Positions 46,459 through 55,108 of a stretch of DNA of 64,000 bases are shown piece after piece. The stretch is from Agrobacterium salinitolerans (lineage in GTDB: Bacteria > Pseudomonadota > Alphaproteobacteria > Rhizobiales > Rhizobiaceae), in NCBI RefSeq assembly GCF_002008225.1, contig NZ_MRDH01000022.1:110669-174668 (forward strand). The letters run 5' to 3'. Every line of letters begins with the position of its first letter. Positions within the stretch are counted from its first letter, which is position 1. Position numbers and translations under genes: made by a program. The notes under the pieces were generated by a model. The model was not told the origin of the DNA. It saw nothing but the letters and a program-made list of their open reading frames with translations, and made no database searches.

Positions 46459-47631
46459 ATGAGACTGCTGGACCGCATCGGCGAGGACCTGCCATTCCTG
46501 ACGGAGCTTCGCCACGACCTGCACGCGCACCCGGAACTGGGCTTCGAAGAGGAAAGAACCAGCGCAATCGTCGCCGATCTTCTCGAAAGGGCCGGGTTGA
46601 AGGTGCATCGCGGTCTTGGCGGCACCGGCGTGGTCGGCACATTGCAGGTGGGCAACGGCACCCGCAGCATCGGCCTGCGCGCCGACATGGATGCCCTTGC
46701 CATGCCGGAAGTTCCTGACCGGCCCTACAAATCGAAATTTCCCGGCAAGATGCACGCCTGCGGGCATGACGGCCACACCGCCATGCTGCTGGGTGCGGCG
46801 CGTTACCTCGCAAAGACCCGTGATTTTTCCGGCGCCGTGCATTTCATTTTCCAGCCCGCCGAAGAAGGCCGCGGCGGCGCGAAGAAGATGGTGGAGGACG
46901 GGCTTTTCACCCTGTTTCCCTGCGATGCGGTCTATGGCCTGCACAACATGCCGGGGCTGGGCGTTGACGAAATGGCCGTGGTGGAAGGCCCGCAGCTCGC
47001 CTCTTCCGATAGCTGGCGCGTCACCTTCAAGGGCATCGGCACCCACGGCGCCAAGCCGCATCTCGGCCGCGACCCGGTAACGGCGGCCGGCGCCTTCCTC
47101 GCCTCGCTGCAAACCATCGTCGGCCGCGTCGTCGATCCGCTGCAGCCGGCCGTCGTCAGCGCCTGTTCGGTGCAGGCGGGTGACCCGAAGGCGCTCAACG
47201 TCATTCCCGATCTCGTCGAAATCGGCGGCACCGCGCGTGCTTATGCGGCTGATGTGCGCGACCAGCTCGAAGCGGAAATCGGCCGGCTGGCAAAGGGCAC
47301 GGCGGCAATGTTCGGCATCGAGGCGCATTACGAATTCATCCGCCGTATTCCACCCGTCATCAACGAGGCGGACGCGACGAAACGGGCGCTGCGCGCCGCA
47401 AAAACCGTCTTCGGCAACAAGACCCGCACCGCCTTCCCGCCTTCGACCGCCGGCGACGACTTCGCCTTTCTCGCGGGCGAAGCCCCTGGCTGCTACGTCT
47501 GGCTCGGCAATGGCCCGGCCGTGGACGGCGCGCTGCACCACAACACTTCCTACGACTTCAACGATGCGGCAATCGTGCCGGGCGTGGCGTTCTGGGCGAC
47601 GCTGGTGGAGCAGGAACTGGCGGCGGAGTGA
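46459..47631 (+). CDS. M20 family metal-dependent amidohydrolase
   Basis: A 390-aa zinc amidohydrolase, paralogous to the one at 26258-27421. Metal-site motifs: CGHDGHTAML, FQPAEEGRGG, and near the end TAGDDFAFLAG and LHHNTSYDFND. It belongs to the hippurate hydrolase/N-acyl-amino-acid amidohydrolase group. The ATG at 46459 has AAGGAC upstream; 46420 is an alternative that lacks a ribosome site. It is divergent from the phosphoribosyltransferase gene; the 205 bp after it hold no gene. Confidence 0.92.
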   Translation: MRLLDRIGEDLPFLTELRHDLHAHPELGFEEERTSAIVADLLERAGLKVHRGLGGTGVVGTLQVGNGTRSIGLRADMDALAMPEVPDRPYKSKFPGKMHACGHDGHTAMLLGAARYLAKTRDFSGAVHFIFQPAEEGRGGAKKMVEDGLFTLFPCDAVYGLHNMPGLGVDEMAVVEGPQLASSDSWRVTFKGIGTHGAKPHLGRDPVTAAGAFLASLQTIVGRVVDPLQPAVVSACSVQAGDPKALNVIPDLVEIGGTARAYAADVRDQLEAEIGRLAKGTAAMFGIEAHYEFIRRIPPVINEADATKRALRAAKTVFGNKTRTAFPPSTAGDDFAFLAGEAPGCYVWLGNGPAVDGALHHNTSYDFNDAAIVPGVAFWATLVEQELAAE

Positions 47632-47836
47632 CCTTTCGTACATTCAGTGCGTCGCTGCCCTCGACGCTTGCAGCGAATCGAGGACGGCGCTAACTTTGCT
47701 TTATCGGCTCGACCCAAGCCTCCCCCCTCCTTTCGGGGAAGCATTCGACATGCGGGGTAACATCATCATCGAACCGTCTGTTCGGGCATTCGCATAAGGA
47801 GGGATTGCGCTTCGGACCCGCAATAGAGGTCTTTTG

Positions 47837-48538
47837 ATGAAGCTTTCTACTCCGATTTTTCAATTGAAACGACGGGCCAAACTTATGGTCCGAAATAGCA
47901 CCATTCCTTTACACGAGGCATTGGACCAGATCGCGCGAGAGGAAGGGTTTGCAAGGTGGAGCCTGCTTTCCGCTCACCTTGCGGCGAGTTCTTTATCTAA
48001 AGACCTGTTCTCACGTATCGTGGATGGCGACATGCTTCTGCTTGCCGGGCGCCCGGGCCAAGGCAAGACAGCGCTTGGGTTTGAACTGTTGCGCGCGGCA
48101 ACTGAGGACGGACGGCGGTCTGTTTTGTTCACGCTCGAAATGACAGAACAACAGGCCCGAAAGCGCATCAAAAAAAATGCAGCCGGTCACACAGAAACCG
48201 AGATAGTGACGTCGGACGAGATATGCGCGGATTACATTACTCGCCACTTGTCTTCGGCCACGCGCGGCACTTTCTCCGTAATAGACTATCTGCAAATCCT
48301 CGACCGGCAGCGGCACAAGCCGGACCTTTCTCAACAAGTGAGCGTCCTTGGAGAATTCGCACAAAAGACTGGCGTTATTTTCGCATTCATCTCCCAGATT
48401 GACCGCTCATTTGATCAGGAAAACAAGCGACTTCCCGATATGCGCGATATCCGACTGCCTAACCTGCTGGACTTGGGCCTCTTCACTAAAGCCTGCTTTC
48501 TCCATAATGGAGAGGCGCAACTTCAAAATGTGAACTAA
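47837..48538 (+). CDS. Small DnaB-like ATPase with N-terminal helical domain
   Basis: A 233-aa RecA-fold ATPase. Residues about 10-50 (LKRRAKLMVRN...IPLHEALDQIAREEGFARWS) resemble the small helical domain annotated as glyoxalase-related (PF20066-like). Residues 60-230 match the DnaB C-terminal core: Walker A GRPGQGKTA (71-79), FTLEMTEQQARKR, Walker B FSVIDYLQIL (D150), FISQIDRS, and MRDIRLPN where DnaB has DLRESG with the same Arg. The usual DnaB N-terminal domain is absent, so it is not the replicative helicase. Codon use is visibly less GC-rich than in neighbours, suggesting transfer. Role unknown. The ATG at 47837 is used rather than a TTG just before it. Confidence 0.78.
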   Translation: MKLSTPIFQLKRRAKLMVRNSTIPLHEALDQIAREEGFARWSLLSAHLAASSLSKDLFSRIVDGDMLLLAGRPGQGKTALGFELLRAATEDGRRSVLFTLEMTEQQARKRIKKNAAGHTETEIVTSDEICADYITRHLSSATRGTFSVIDYLQILDRQRHKPDLSQQVSVLGEFAQKTGVIFAFISQIDRSFDQENKRLPDMRDIRLPNLLDLGLFTKACFLHNGEAQLQNVN

Positions 48539-48542
48539 AACG

Positions 48543-48580
48543 GACGGGCTGCCGTGGCGACAACATCGTGGCAGCCCGTC
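48543..48580. terminator. Bidirectional hairpin between convergent genes
   Basis: GACGGGCTGCC and GGCAGCCCGTC form a perfect 11-bp stem with a 16-base loop. It begins 4 bp after the DnaB-like gene stop and 6 bp from the adenine deaminase stop, with TTGATATT on the plus side and a short T-run (TTTTAG) on the minus side. Confidence 0.75.
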
Positions 48581-48586
48581 TTGATA

Positions 48587-50383
48587 TTATAATCCCAAAA
48601 CCCCCATCACCGGACTCTCCATCACCCTGCCCGTCAACACATCGGCAATACCCATATCCGTCTGGTGCGGGCCGATATTGCAGGCGAGCGTGGCGCCGAA
48701 GCAGGCCTTGAAGACAAGATAGGGTGGCTGCCATTCCACGACCCTGCCGACGGCTTCGCGCAATAGTTCGAAAGCCTTTGCCACGTCTTCAAGCGGGGCG
48801 TCGGAAACGAGGCCTGAAAGCGGCAACGGGAGAACTGCGGTGACCTTGCCTTCGGAAGCGACAGCCATGCCGCCGCCTGCCGTTATCACCGCATTGGCGG
48901 CGAGCGCCATGTCATCGGCATTGCCGCCGAAAACGGTGAGGTTGTGGCTGTCATGCGAGACGGTGGTGGCGAAGGCACCGTTCCAGTTTCCCCAGCCGGT
49001 GAGGAAGCCGGTTCTGGTGATCGGCTCGGCCATGCCGTGGCGATGGGTGACGGAAATCATCGTCGCGCCTTCGGGCGGAACGATGAAACCGTCCTTCACT
49101 TCGGCATCCGCCTCGCCCCACTGCGTAAAGCGCGGGCGGTCGATGGTGGCGAGGCGCACCTTTGCCCCTTCCGAGGCGACCCGGAAATCATCGGCCTTGC
49201 GCAGCAGCAGCTTCATCGAACCTTTGAGGGCTGTCGCATCGCAGGCCTGGACATCGGCGAGCATGTGGCCACCTGCCGCAACTGCTTGGCCATTGGCGAG
49301 AACATGACGGGCTGAAAAGCCGCTCAAATCCTCAAAGACGGCGATATCGGCACGGCGACCGGCGGCGATGAGGCCGAGATCGGGGCGGCCGAGCCGTTGG
49401 GCGGCATTGAGGCTGGCGGCACGCAGCGCCCATTCAGGCCTCAGCCCGTAACCGACAAGGCGGCGCACCACATCATCAAGCCCGCCGCCCTTCAGCAGAT
49501 CGTCAGGGAAAACATCGTCGGTGCAGAGCGTCACCGTCTGCGGAAGATGGCCGAGCGCATTCAACGCTTCCACGAATTCCGGAAGCAGGTGATCGTGCGA
49601 GCCACGCAGCTCGATGGTCAGCCCTGCCCGCAGCTTCGCCAGAAGGTCTTCAGCGGAGACAAGCTCGTGATCGGAGGAGACGCCCGCCGCCATGAAGGCG
49701 TTGAGATCCGCATCTTTCAGGCCACGCGCATGGCCGCAGAGCAGCTTTTGCGAGACAAGCCCGGCCTGCACGATGCCGCTCATGCGCGGATCGCGCTCGA
49801 TGACACCGCGCATGTTCATGATTTCCGCGACACCGCCGACCTGCGGCCATGTCAGGATATCGGCAAGAATGGCAGCATCGAAATCCGCCCCGCTACATTC
49901 CAGACCGGGCGCAGACGGCACTGAAGACGGGGCAAGCAGAATGGCGCGCAGCGGCAGGTTCTCGATTGATTTCACCGCCCAGCGCACGCCATCGACACCA
50001 TGCACATTGCCAAATTCATGTGGGTCCCAGACGATGGTGGTAACGCCGCGGGCGACAACCGCCGCCGCATAGGCGGTCGGCGTGATCATCGAGCTTTCGA
50101 TGTGCATATGTGTGTCGATGAGGCCGGGCGAGACATAGGCGCCTGCCGCATCGATGATCCGTGCGGCATCGCTCCGGCTTGCCCGCTCGTGCACGCTGGC
50201 GATCAGCGGGCCGACTATGCCGATATCGGCGGCGCGAAGCTCTCCCGTCACCACATCCACCAGAGTTCCACCGGTGACGAGAATGTCGAAAGGCGCATCA
50301 CCGCGTGCGGCGGCGACCGCACGGGCGCGCAGCGTGTCGTCGTTGAGATCGGCAGGCTCGGATGTCAAAGAGTTCGCACTCAT
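48587..50383 (-). CDS. ade: Adenine deaminase
   Basis: A 598-aa amidohydrolase-superfamily enzyme (COG1001) that converts adenine to hypoxanthine and ammonia. The metal motif THMHIESSM (H92, H94) and the following VWDPHEFGNVHG, GHARGL and CTDDVFPDDL blocks are typical of bacterial adenine deaminases, and the C-terminal domain HDSHNLTVFGG...AACNIGPHQ-like region is complete. The length is usual. It is the last gene of the LacI-importer-nucleoside hydrolase operon, overlapping the hydrolase gene by four bases, and would use adenine released from adenosine. Confidence 0.93.
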   Translation of the reverse strand: MSANSLTSEPADLNDDTLRARAVAAARGDAPFDILVTGGTLVDVVTGELRAADIGIVGPLIASVHERASRSDAARIIDAAGAYVSPGLIDTHMHIESSMITPTAYAAAVVARGVTTIVWDPHEFGNVHGVDGVRWAVKSIENLPLRAILLAPSSVPSAPGLECSGADFDAAILADILTWPQVGGVAEIMNMRGVIERDPRMSGIVQAGLVSQKLLCGHARGLKDADLNAFMAAGVSSDHELVSAEDLLAKLRAGLTIELRGSHDHLLPEFVEALNALGHLPQTVTLCTDDVFPDDLLKGGGLDDVVRRLVGYGLRPEWALRAASLNAAQRLGRPDLGLIAAGRRADIAVFEDLSGFSARHVLANGQAVAAGGHMLADVQACDATALKGSMKLLLRKADDFRVASEGAKVRLATIDRPRFTQWGEADAEVKDGFIVPPEGATMISVTHRHGMAEPITRTGFLTGWGNWNGAFATTVSHDSHNLTVFGGNADDMALAANAVITAGGGMAVASEGKVTAVLPLPLSGLVSDAPLEDVAKAFELLREAVGRVVEWQPPYLVFKACFGATLACNIGPHQTDMGIADVLTGRVMESPVMGVLGL

Positions 50384-51300
50384 CGGGCGGCCTCCCGGCG
50401 CAGCGCCTCGAGAACCGCGGTCTTCGTACCTTCGGCATCCACCGTCTCGGCGAAATGCGCGTTGAAGGCCTGAGCTTTCTGAGCGCGCGTCTCGACCACG
50501 GTTCGCCCGCGCGTCAGCGTCGCCTGAAGCTCGACATCAATCCGCGCATGACGCCAACCGATGAGACCGGAGGTAAAGCCGACGGCGACCACGGGATCGT
50601 AAAGCGCCATGGCGGCTCTGCCACGGCTGGCGGCGATGCCGATGAAACCTTCCAGCAAATCGGCGATCAGCCCGGCATTCTTGCCGCCGGCGTTACGGAT
50701 CGGCGCTACATCGGCCGCTCCCGCGGTGACTTTGCGACAGGCGTCCAGATCAACCATGCGCAACGGCAGGCCGTGCGAAAGAACGATGGCCAGCGCTTCC
50801 GGATCGGCAAAGGCGTTGAATTCGGCCGAGGCCGTGTGGTTGCCGCTCGTCACGCCGCCGCCCATCCAGGTGAGTTCGGAAATTCTGGCGGCAAGATCCG
50901 GCCGGGCAAGGCACAGGGCGGCGATATTGGTGAGCGGGCCAAGCGCGAGAATACGCTTCTCGCCTGTCCCCTCCAGCCAGCCGCAGAGCGCTGCAAAGGC
51001 ATCGCTTTTCGGCAGAGCCGGCGCCTCCGGCAGGCTTTGCCCGACGGTCGGAATGCCGCTTTCGCCCAGGATCGATTGCGCTGTTTCCAGCGCACCCAGA
51101 ACCGGCATGGCGCGGCCCTGATGGATCGGCATCGACCAGCCGAAGGCCGCAACCGCAGCCGCGGCATTGCCGGAGACCGCTTCCAGCGTGGCATTGCCGA
51201 AGACCAGCGAGATGCCGTCGATGGCAAGACCTGCCGACTGCACCACCATGATGGCAGCGATGTCGTCAAAGCCCATATCGGTATCGATCCACACACCCAT
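50380..51300 (-). CDS. Nucleoside hydrolase (inosine-uridine preferring family)
   Basis: A 306-aa calcium-dependent N-ribohydrolase that splits nucleosides into base and ribose. The signature DTDMGFDD (residues 6-13) is at the N-terminus; the family's GPLTNIA (about 120-126) and MGGG (about 145-148) blocks, followed by EFNAFADPEA, complete the active site. Base preference cannot be read directly, but its overlap with adenine deaminase points to purine nucleosides. The gene lies two bases downstream of the ABC ATPase gene. Confidence 0.93.
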   Translation of the reverse strand: MGVWIDTDMGFDDIAAIMVVQSAGLAIDGISLVFGNATLEAVSGNAAAAVAAFGWSMPIHQGRAMPVLGALETAQSILGESGIPTVGQSLPEAPALPKSDAFAALCGWLEGTGEKRILALGPLTNIAALCLARPDLAARISELTWMGGGVTSGNHTASAEFNAFADPEALAIVLSHGLPLRMVDLDACRKVTAGAADVAPIRNAGGKNAGLIADLLEGFIGIAASRGRAAMALYDPVVAVGFTSGLIGWRHARIDVELQATLTRGRTVVETRAQKAQAFNAHFAETVDAEGTKTAVLEALRREAAR

Positions 51301-51302
51301 GG

Positions 51303-52328
51303 TCAGCTGAACACCTTGAGGCTCGCCGCCTTGTCAACCGGCAGGTCGAAGGCGAGCGTATCGCCGATGGCGTGGGCGGCCAAGGCGGCGTCCGTTTCCG
51401 CCTTGATGGGGCCGAGCGGCGTATCGAGCAGATATTCGCGGCTGTTGCCGGCAAAGGAGGTGCCGCGCACGGTTCCCTGGAAAGGACCTGAACCGAGGGT
51501 GACCATGCGCGGCCGCCAGGCCAGTCCAGATGCTGAAGGGACTGGTCCGGTAAGCGGTGTTGTGCCGTTTGCGGTTTTCAACGCGCCGCCATCAAGCGCG
51601 AAGATGTTTTCAAAGCCGACGAAATCCGCCACGAAGGACGAAACCGGCGCGTTATAAATCTCTTCCGGCGTGCCGATCTGCTCAATCTTGCCGCCCTTCA
51701 TGACGACAATACGGTCGGCAAGCGCGAGCGCCTCGATCTGGTCATGGGTGACGAAGATCATCGTCACGCCGGTTTCCTTCTGCACGCGCTGCAATTCGGT
51801 GCGCATTTCAAGGCGCAGGCGGGCATCGAGGTTGGAGAGCGGCTCATCGAGCAGAAGCACCTTTGGTTCCATGACCATGGAGCGCGCCAGCGCAACGCGC
51901 TGCTGCTGGCCACCGGAAAGCTCCGCCGGCTTGCGCGACGCGAAGCTGGACAAGCCCACCGATTTCAGGCCGGAGGCGACCTTGTCTTCCAGCGCCTTGC
52001 CGCTCATGCCCTTGAGTTTCAGGCCGAAGGCGACGTTTTCGTAAACCGTCAGATGCGGGAAGAGCGCATAGGACTGAAACACCAGCCCGACGGCGCGCTT
52101 GTTTGCGGCAACGCGAGTGATATCGGCGCCATCGAGATCGATGCGTCCGCTTGCCACCGGCATCAGCCCGGCAATGGCGCGCATCGTCGTGGTCTTGCCG
52201 CAGCCGGAAGGTCCCAGAAGCGCGAGCAGCTCGCCCTTGCGGATATCGAGATCGAGGTCCTTGACGGCGACATTGCCGCCATAGGCGAGCGAGACTTTTT
52301 GGAGCGAAAGATAATTTGCGTCAGACAT
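51303..52328 (-). CDS. ABC importer ATPase, polyamine/iron (PotA/FbpC) type
   Basis: A 341-aa ATPase with GPSGCGKTT (Walker A, about 41-49), LSGGQQQR, LLLDEPLSNLDARLR and the switch His in FVTHDQIEA, all typical of the CUT1/PotA/FbpC group. A C-terminal TOBE-type domain follows from about residue 240. The ATG at 52328 overlaps the upstream permease by 8 bp. Polyamine and ferric-iron importers use this class of ATPase, but the operon context points to a nucleoside or nucleobase. Confidence 0.92.
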   Translation of the reverse strand: MSDANYLSLQKVSLAYGGNVAVKDLDLDIRKGELLALLGPSGCGKTTTMRAIAGLMPVASGRIDLDGADITRVAANKRAVGLVFQSYALFPHLTVYENVAFGLKLKGMSGKALEDKVASGLKSVGLSSFASRKPAELSGGQQQRVALARSMVMEPKVLLLDEPLSNLDARLRLEMRTELQRVQKETGVTMIFVTHDQIEALALADRIVVMKGGKIEQIGTPEEIYNAPVSSFVADFVGFENIFALDGGALKTANGTTPLTGPVPSASGLAWRPRMVTLGSGPFQGTVRGTSFAGNSREYLLDTPLGPIKAETDAALAAHAIGDTLAFDLPVDKAASLKVFS

Positions 52329-53100
52329 AACGGGAGAACCCCAGAAAACGTTCGGCCATGAAGACGATGCCGATGGAAAGGAAGGCGAGCAGCGAGGAGA
52401 GTGCGGCCACGGAAGGATCGAAGACGATTTCCATGTAACCCAGCATGTCGATGGGCAGCGTGCGCACACCGGGACCCGACAGGAACAGCGACACCGGCAC
52501 CTGATTGAAACTCGTTACGAAACCGAGAATGAAGGCTGAGAGAATGCCGCCGCGAATATTCGGCAGCACGACGCGGAAAAACGCCCCCACCCGCGACGAG
52601 CCGAGCAGCACCGCCGCCTCCTCGATATCGGAGCGCAGATTGTTGAGACTGGCCGATACCACCCGCACCGCATAAGGCAGGATGAGCGCTGTGTGGGCGA
52701 GAAACAGGGCAAGCGTGATGCCGATGCCGAAGGGCACGACGAAATAACGCAGCAGGGCCAGACCCACGATGATGCCGGGCACGATGATCGGCGCGGAAAC
52801 GATGGTGCGCACTGTCTCGGCAAAAGGCAGCTTGTAGCGCGACATGGCGTAGGACGCCGGAATGCCGAGGATGAGCGCCGCAAAGGTGCCGCCGATGGCA
52901 AGGAACATCGACATGGCGAAACTTTCGCGGAAGCTTTCGACGGTGAAGACCTTAGCGATCCATTTCAGCGAAAAGCCCTGCGGCGGAAAGGCGAGCGTAT
53001 CGCCGGCCGAAAACGAGGCCGCAACGATGATGAGAAACGGCCCGATCAGGAAACCGACGACAAGAAGGAGCGTGAGCGGAATGAAGAGCTGCCGGGTCAT
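52321..53100 (-). CDS. ABC permease, PotC type
   Basis: A 259-aa permease with six predicted helices. The EAA loop reads LRSDIEEAAVLLGSSRVGAF followed by FRVVLPNIRGGI, a typical PotC/ThiP-type loop. The start overlaps the PotB-type gene by four bases (ATGA) and the end overlaps the ATPase gene by eight. Confidence 0.9.
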   Translation of the reverse strand: MTRQLFIPLTLLLVVGFLIGPFLIIVAASFSAGDTLAFPPQGFSLKWIAKVFTVESFRESFAMSMFLAIGGTFAALILGIPASYAMSRYKLPFAETVRTIVSAPIIVPGIIVGLALLRYFVVPFGIGITLALFLAHTALILPYAVRVVSASLNNLRSDIEEAAVLLGSSRVGAFFRVVLPNIRGGILSAFILGFVTSFNQVPVSLFLSGPGVRTLPIDMLGYMEIVFDPSVAALSSLLAFLSIGIVFMAERFLGFSRYV

Positions 53101-53924
53101 TTCTTGTTCCTCGCGGTGGCGATGCGCTTCAAGAGGATATTGGCGGCAAAGCTCATGACGATCAGGATGAAGGCGATGACGCTGGCGGCAACGAAATTGT
53201 TTGAAACCGTCACCTGCTGGTAAAGCAGGGTCTCCAGCATCAGCACCTTGGAGCCGCCGAGAATGGCGGGCGTGATATAGGCCGTCAGCGAACCGGTAAA
53301 GACCAGCGTACCGCCAACGACCAGCCCTTCCTTGGTGAGGGGCAGGATAACCTTCCAGAACACCTGAAACCAGTTCGCGCCGAGAACGCGGGCGGCCGAG
53401 ATCGTATCCTTCGGCATATTTTCCAGCGCGCTGATGAGCGAGATGATCATCAACGGCAGGAAGAGTTGCAGAAGGCCGATGAAGACAGCCGTTTCGGAAA
53501 ACAGGATGCGGATCGGCGCATCGCTCAGCCCCACCGCCTGCAGCGCCTGATTGACGATGCCGGTTCTGCCGAGAATGACGATCCAGGCATAGGTGCGGGC
53601 GACCGGCGAGATCATCAGCGGCAGCACGACGAGATTGACCACATGGCCCTTCTTGCCCGACGACAGGTTGACGATGGCAAAAGCCGCCGCATAACCCACC
53701 ACCGCCGACACGACGGTGACAAGCGCGCCGAGCTTCAGCGTGCGCAGGAAAACCGTCTGGTTCAGCGGATCGGAAAAGAAGGCGGCATAGGCCGACAATG
53801 TCCAGCCGTCAGTGGTGCGAAACCCCTCAGACAGCAGGATGAAGACCGGCACGAGAAAGACCGCCGCCGCGAAAATTGCGGCGGGCAAGGCAAGCGCCAG
53901 CGCTTCGGCCCGGTTCTGAAACAT
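53097..53924 (-). CDS. ABC permease, PotB type
   Basis: A 275-aa permease with six predicted helices. The EAA loop ENMPKDTISAARVLGANWFQVF with FWKVILPLTKEG is of the PotB kind. It is separated from the binding-protein gene by 161 bp that contain a hairpin, so the permeases may be expressed at a lower level than the binding protein. Confidence 0.9.
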   Translation of the reverse strand: MFQNRAEALALALPAAIFAAAVFLVPVFILLSEGFRTTDGWTLSAYAAFFSDPLNQTVFLRTLKLGALVTVVSAVVGYAAAFAIVNLSSGKKGHVVNLVVLPLMISPVARTYAWIVILGRTGIVNQALQAVGLSDAPIRILFSETAVFIGLLQLFLPLMIISLISALENMPKDTISAARVLGANWFQVFWKVILPLTKEGLVVGGTLVFTGSLTAYITPAILGGSKVLMLETLLYQQVTVSNNFVAASVIAFILIVMSFAANILLKRIATARNKK

Positions 53925-53998
53925 TGGTTTATTCCCTGAACGGCCTCAAAGCCGGTTGTTACGGCAGCCGGACGCACCGGCCTGAGAAATTGGAAGGT

Positions 53999-54034
53999 GG
54001 AAAAGCGGTCAGGGGACGACCGAACCGCTTTTCC
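53999..54034 (-). promoter_or_regulatory. Intra-operon hairpin after the binding-protein gene
   Basis: GGAAAAGCGGT and ACCGCTTTTCC make a perfect 11-bp stem with a 14-base loop in the gap between the binding-protein and permease genes. There is no T-run. Such stems after binding-protein genes commonly protect the upstream mRNA from 3' decay and raise binding-protein levels. Confidence 0.55.
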
Positions 54035-54085
54035 GGGAATGGAGCCGCCCTTCCGGACGATGCCCCATTCCAAACGGTGAAGGCC

Positions 54086-55108
54086 TTACTGACCGACCTT
54101 CGCGTTCCACTCCGACAGCCACTTGTCGCGGTTATCGAGCGTTACGTCGGAAGGAATGAGCTGCAGGCTTTTTGCGGTTTCGTCGCCATAGGTGATGTTG
54201 TTCGCCACCTCTTCGGAAACCTTGACTTCCCTGTTGGTCGGGCTGTCCACCAGCTTTTCGGCCAGCGCCTTCTGAATATCGGTCGAGAGCCAGAAATCAA
54301 TGAACTGCAACGCTAAATCTTCGTTCTTCGTACCCTTCGGCACCACGAGCACGTTCATGCCGCCGGTCTGGCCTTCCTTGGGTGTTGCCCAGGCAAGCGG
54401 CAGGTCAAGCTTGGTAAAAGGCGCCCAGGAGAAGCGGCCGATGGGGGCTGCCCAGATTTCTTCCTGCTGCATCAGCTGCACGAGCTGCGACGACTTGACG
54501 TAGAAGGTGACGATATCGTCCTTCTTTTCACCCACGGCCTCGATGGCGCCGGAGAGATCGGCCGTATCCTTGCCGATGGCCTTGCCGAGCATATAGAGCG
54601 CCGGTGGGCCCTGGTTGGTGGTGACATTCGGGAAAGCGACGTGGTCGACGATACCGTCCTTCAAAAGATCGGCCCAGCTGTCGATCTTCATCTTGTCGGT
54701 GCGGTAAACGATTGACGTGGCGTAGAAATTGACGCCGACGCTCATGCCGTCGCCATTCGGATCCTTGGCGATGTCATAGAGCTTTTCGATATTCGGAACC
54801 TTGGACGCGTCGATCTTCTGGATCAGGTCCTTGCGGGCGGCCGACAGCGCATCCGCCATGGAAACGATGGCGAGATCGACCACCGGATTGGCCTTGTTGG
54901 CCTCCATCTTGGCCAGACGCTCAACGCTGTTGCCGGTCTCGACGACCAGCTTGCAGCCGCATTGCTTTTCGAACGGCGTATAGACCAGTTCCTTGAATTC
55001 GTCCTGCGCGAAGGCGTAGACGGAAATCGTCAGCGTCTTGTCCTGCGCCTGCGCGGCGCCCATCGTAAACATCAGGGCGGCGCCCGATGCAAAAATGATC
55101 TTTTTCAT
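54086..55108 (-). CDS. Polyamine/iron-type ABC substrate-binding protein
   Basis: A 340-aa periplasmic protein of the extracellular solute-binding family 1/8 (PotD/FbpA-like fold). Signal peptide residues 1-21 end GAAQAQDK. FEKQCGCKLVVETGNSVERLAKMEANKANPVVDLAI is the typical ligand-cleft opening, and the hinge block GVNFYATSIVYRTDKM is recognisable. Its ligand may be a nucleoside, nucleobase or purine derivative given the downstream enzymes, although members of this fold also bind polyamines, thiamine and iron. The gene start overlaps the LacI gene by four bases. Confidence 0.88.
   Translation of the reverse strand: MKKIIFASGAALMFTMGAAQAQDKTLTISVYAFAQDEFKELVYTPFEKQCGCKLVVETGNSVERLAKMEANKANPVVDLAIVSMADALSAARKDLIQKIDASKVPNIEKLYDIAKDPNGDGMSVGVNFYATSIVYRTDKMKIDSWADLLKDGIVDHVAFPNVTTNQGPPALYMLGKAIGKDTADLSGAIEAVGEKKDDIVTFYVKSSQLVQLMQQEEIWAAPIGRFSWAPFTKLDLPLAWATPKEGQTGGMNVLVVPKGTKNEDLALQFIDFWLSTDIQKALAEKLVDSPTNREVKVSEEVANNITYGDETAKSLQLIPSDVTLDNRDKWLSEWNAKVGQ

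Noticed and set aside
47837..48538. Replicative DnaB helicase
   Set aside because: The protein is half the normal length and lacks the DnaB N-terminal domain; only the ATPase core is shared.
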